Positions 6,019 to 7,134 of a stretch of 7,134 nucleotides of DNA are shown here, in pieces. Origin of the DNA: Spirochaetales bacterium (GTDB lineage: Bacteria > Spirochaetota > Spirochaetia > DSM-27196 > PWMO01); NCBI GenBank assembly GCA_007123465.1, contig SKLB01000029.1:1-7134 (forward strand), written 5' to 3'. A program made the position numbers and the translations under genes. Positions within the stretch are counted from its first letter, which is position 1, and every line of letters begins with the position of its first letter. Under the pieces are notes generated by a model that ran no database searches, was not told the DNA's origin, and saw only the letters and a program-made list of their open reading frames with translations.

Positions 6019-6639
6019 ATGAAACGGCTTATGTTTGTGGGAGCAGCAGCGCTGCCGTTGCTGCTGCTTCTTGTCGGCTGCGAGCAGGTATTCTCAACCA
6101 ACATATTCTCCGGTCTTGACCGCGATCCGTCGCGGCTTTCGTTTGAGCAGCAGGTCAACTACGGGCACCAGGCGGTCCATTCCGGCAACCGCAAGAAGAT
6201 GGCCAAGGCCTACGATGCCCTGGCCGATTCTCTGCAGGACAACAACAACAAGGATCCGGAACTCAACTCGCTGGCCGCAACGCTGGCGCTGGGTGCTTCG
6301 GGCCTCTCGGGCCTGCTGGCCGATTTCTTTGAGCTGGCCAGCAACACCAGTTTTGGTGATGCGGCAGCGCTCGGCGCCGCACTCGATGACAAGCTGGACA
6401 AGGTGAACTACAGCTACATCGACGCCGCGGTTGATCAGATTGCGGCAATCAGCGCCAACGACGGCACGCCGAGCGAGCAGCAGTACGTATTTGCGGCAAT
6501 CGGGCTGGTGCTGAAAGCCGGCAGCGAGAACAACAACCAGATCGTCGGCAGCGACACCACTGAACTCAACGCTTTTCTGACACCGTTTGCGCAAGACTAT
6601 GCGGACTCCAGCTATCTGGAGCAGTTGCAGAAGCTGTGA
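6019..6639 (+). CDS. Putative lipoprotein of unknown function
   Basis: The 206-residue protein begins MKRLMF, followed by a Leu-rich hydrophobic core and a lipobox LVGC with Cys21 as the predicted lipidated residue; Glu22 follows. The mature part is mainly helical by appearance. It has a charged segment (36-72), an Asn-rich linker (75-77), a Gly/Leu/Ala-rich apolar helix (86-104), and a second Asn run (171-173) before the last helix. I recognise no domain. A frame start at 5986 would put eleven polar residues before the signal peptide and has no ribosome site, whereas AGGAG (6007-6011) lies 7 bases before the ATG at 6019. It sits between two related outer-membrane barrel genes with gaps of 38 and 31 bases, so it is probably co-transcribed and may act with one or both barrels in the envelope. 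Confidence 0.85.
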   Translation: MKRLMFVGAAALPLLLLLVGCEQVFSTNIFSGLDRDPSRLSFEQQVNYGHQAVHSGNRKKMAKAYDALADSLQDNNNKDPELNSLAATLALGASGLSGLLADFFELASNTSFGDAAALGAALDDKLDKVNYSYIDAAVDQIAAISANDGTPSEQQYVFAAIGLVLKAGSENNNQIVGSDTTELNAFLTPFAQDYADSSYLEQLQKL

Positions 6640-6670
6640 CCGCTGTTCACAGAAATCACAAGGAGCTATT

Positions 6671-7134
6671 GTGTCAGCCGCGCGCTTCAAACAGATTATA
6701 ACCCTGCTGGCCGGAGCCGCGCTGATGCTGCCGGCGCCGTTTGTGCGCGCAACCGAGTTGCTCGACGAGGCCAACGTGGTGTTCATATCGCCGCGCACCG
6801 CGGCTATCGGCGGGGTTCACGCCGCGCTGGCCGATGACATGTCGACCCTGTTCACCAATCCGGCCGGCTTCCGTGCGGTGGAGCCGCAGTTCCGCGCCGC
6901 CGAGGTCAACTTCGGCATCCAGGGGCCGATGCTGACCATGGCCGGCATCATAGCCGAGGGCATGGACAGCGACATCGATGACATCATCGCGCGCCCGGAG
7001 GTCAGTGACCTGATTGCCAGTCTCTACGCCGGGTTCTCGGTAGTGGGGCCGCTGTCTTTCGGCTACGTTGGCAACGGATTTGGTGTTGGGGTTACCGCCG
7101 GATCTGCGTTTACCATGGAAGGCATCGGCATCGA
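6671..7134 (+). CDS. Second UPF0164/FadL-like outer-membrane protein, 3' end outside window
   Basis: The frame is open from GTG 6671 to the right edge, giving 154 residues. AGGAG (6661-6665) lies five bases before the GTG. The signal peptide runs to about Ala27 (hydrophobic core 9-24, cleavage after VRA). The mature start contains AIGGVHAALADDMSTLFTNPAGF (45-67), matching the NPAGF region of the gene at 4757-5980. A later stretch, FGYVGNGFGVGVTAG (130-144), corresponds to GIGYVGNNLGIGVSA there. The two are therefore paralogues of moderate divergence. An Asp-rich segment (99-104) lies between these blocks. An internal ATG at 6725 would cut the signal peptide and is rejected. The C-terminus and any barrel signal are not visible. 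Probably the third gene of a barrel-lipoprotein-barrel operon. Confidence 0.85.
   Translation, partial: MSAARFKQIITLLAGAALMLPAPFVRATELLDEANVVFISPRTAAIGGVHAALADDMSTLFTNPAGFRAVEPQFRAAEVNFGIQGPMLTMAGIIAEGMDSDIDDIIARPEVSDLIASLYAGFSVVGPLSFGYVGNGFGVGVTAGSAFTMEGIGI

Noticed and set aside
6094..6798. 234-residue open frame antisense to the lipoprotein gene
   Set aside because: No domain, and it spans both the lipoprotein gene and the start of the next gene, each of which has a ribosome site and signal peptide; judged a shadow.
1..7134. CRISPR arrays, tRNA or rRNA genes, insertion sequences, attachment sites
   Set aside because: Read through both strands without finding regularly spaced repeats, cloverleaf genes, transposase motifs or terminal inverted repeats; genes are tightly packed.

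Overview
The window reads as a dense, GC-rich bacterial chromosome segment of housekeeping type, with no RNA genes, insertion sequences or CRISPR repeats seen. The last third carries paired outer-membrane barrel proteins that resemble the UPF0164/FadL-like family of spirochaetes. Together with a bactofilin and an unattached lipoprotein, this suggests a free-living member of the Spirochaetaceae. That placement is inference from protein character, not from a database match.

Left block (1-2779): the 3' end of rsmA (16S rRNA dimethyltransferase) runs rightward. It meets, tail to tail and with a 24-base coding overlap, the leftward operon pta-dapB-dapA. The three leftward genes are locked together: the pta stop and dapB start share ATGA, and the dapB stop and dapA start overlap by 8 bases. 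The operon joins acetyl-phosphate/acetyl-CoA metabolism to the first two dedicated steps of the diaminopimelate/lysine pathway.

Middle block (2780-4661): an 88-base divergent spacer holds two interleaved promoter candidates. One is an extended -10 for pta. The other is for tyrA, with its -10 so close to the ATG that the transcript may be leaderless. Rightward follow tyrA (compact prephenate/arogenate dehydrogenase with plant-arogenate-dehydrogenase-like motifs), a bactofilin 4 bases later, and an exported TPR protein whose possible GTG start overlaps the bactofilin stop. These probably form one transcript.

Right block (4662-7134): a 95-base gap holds a hairpin with a T6 run, a -10-like box and an AT-rich 14-base palindrome placed like an operator. 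After it come an outer-membrane barrel protein (TTG start), a lipoprotein of unknown function, and a second, truncated barrel protein of the same family. This barrel-lipoprotein-barrel cassette is the most likely place for an uncharacterised cell-envelope system, plausibly for uptake or export of hydrophobic compounds.
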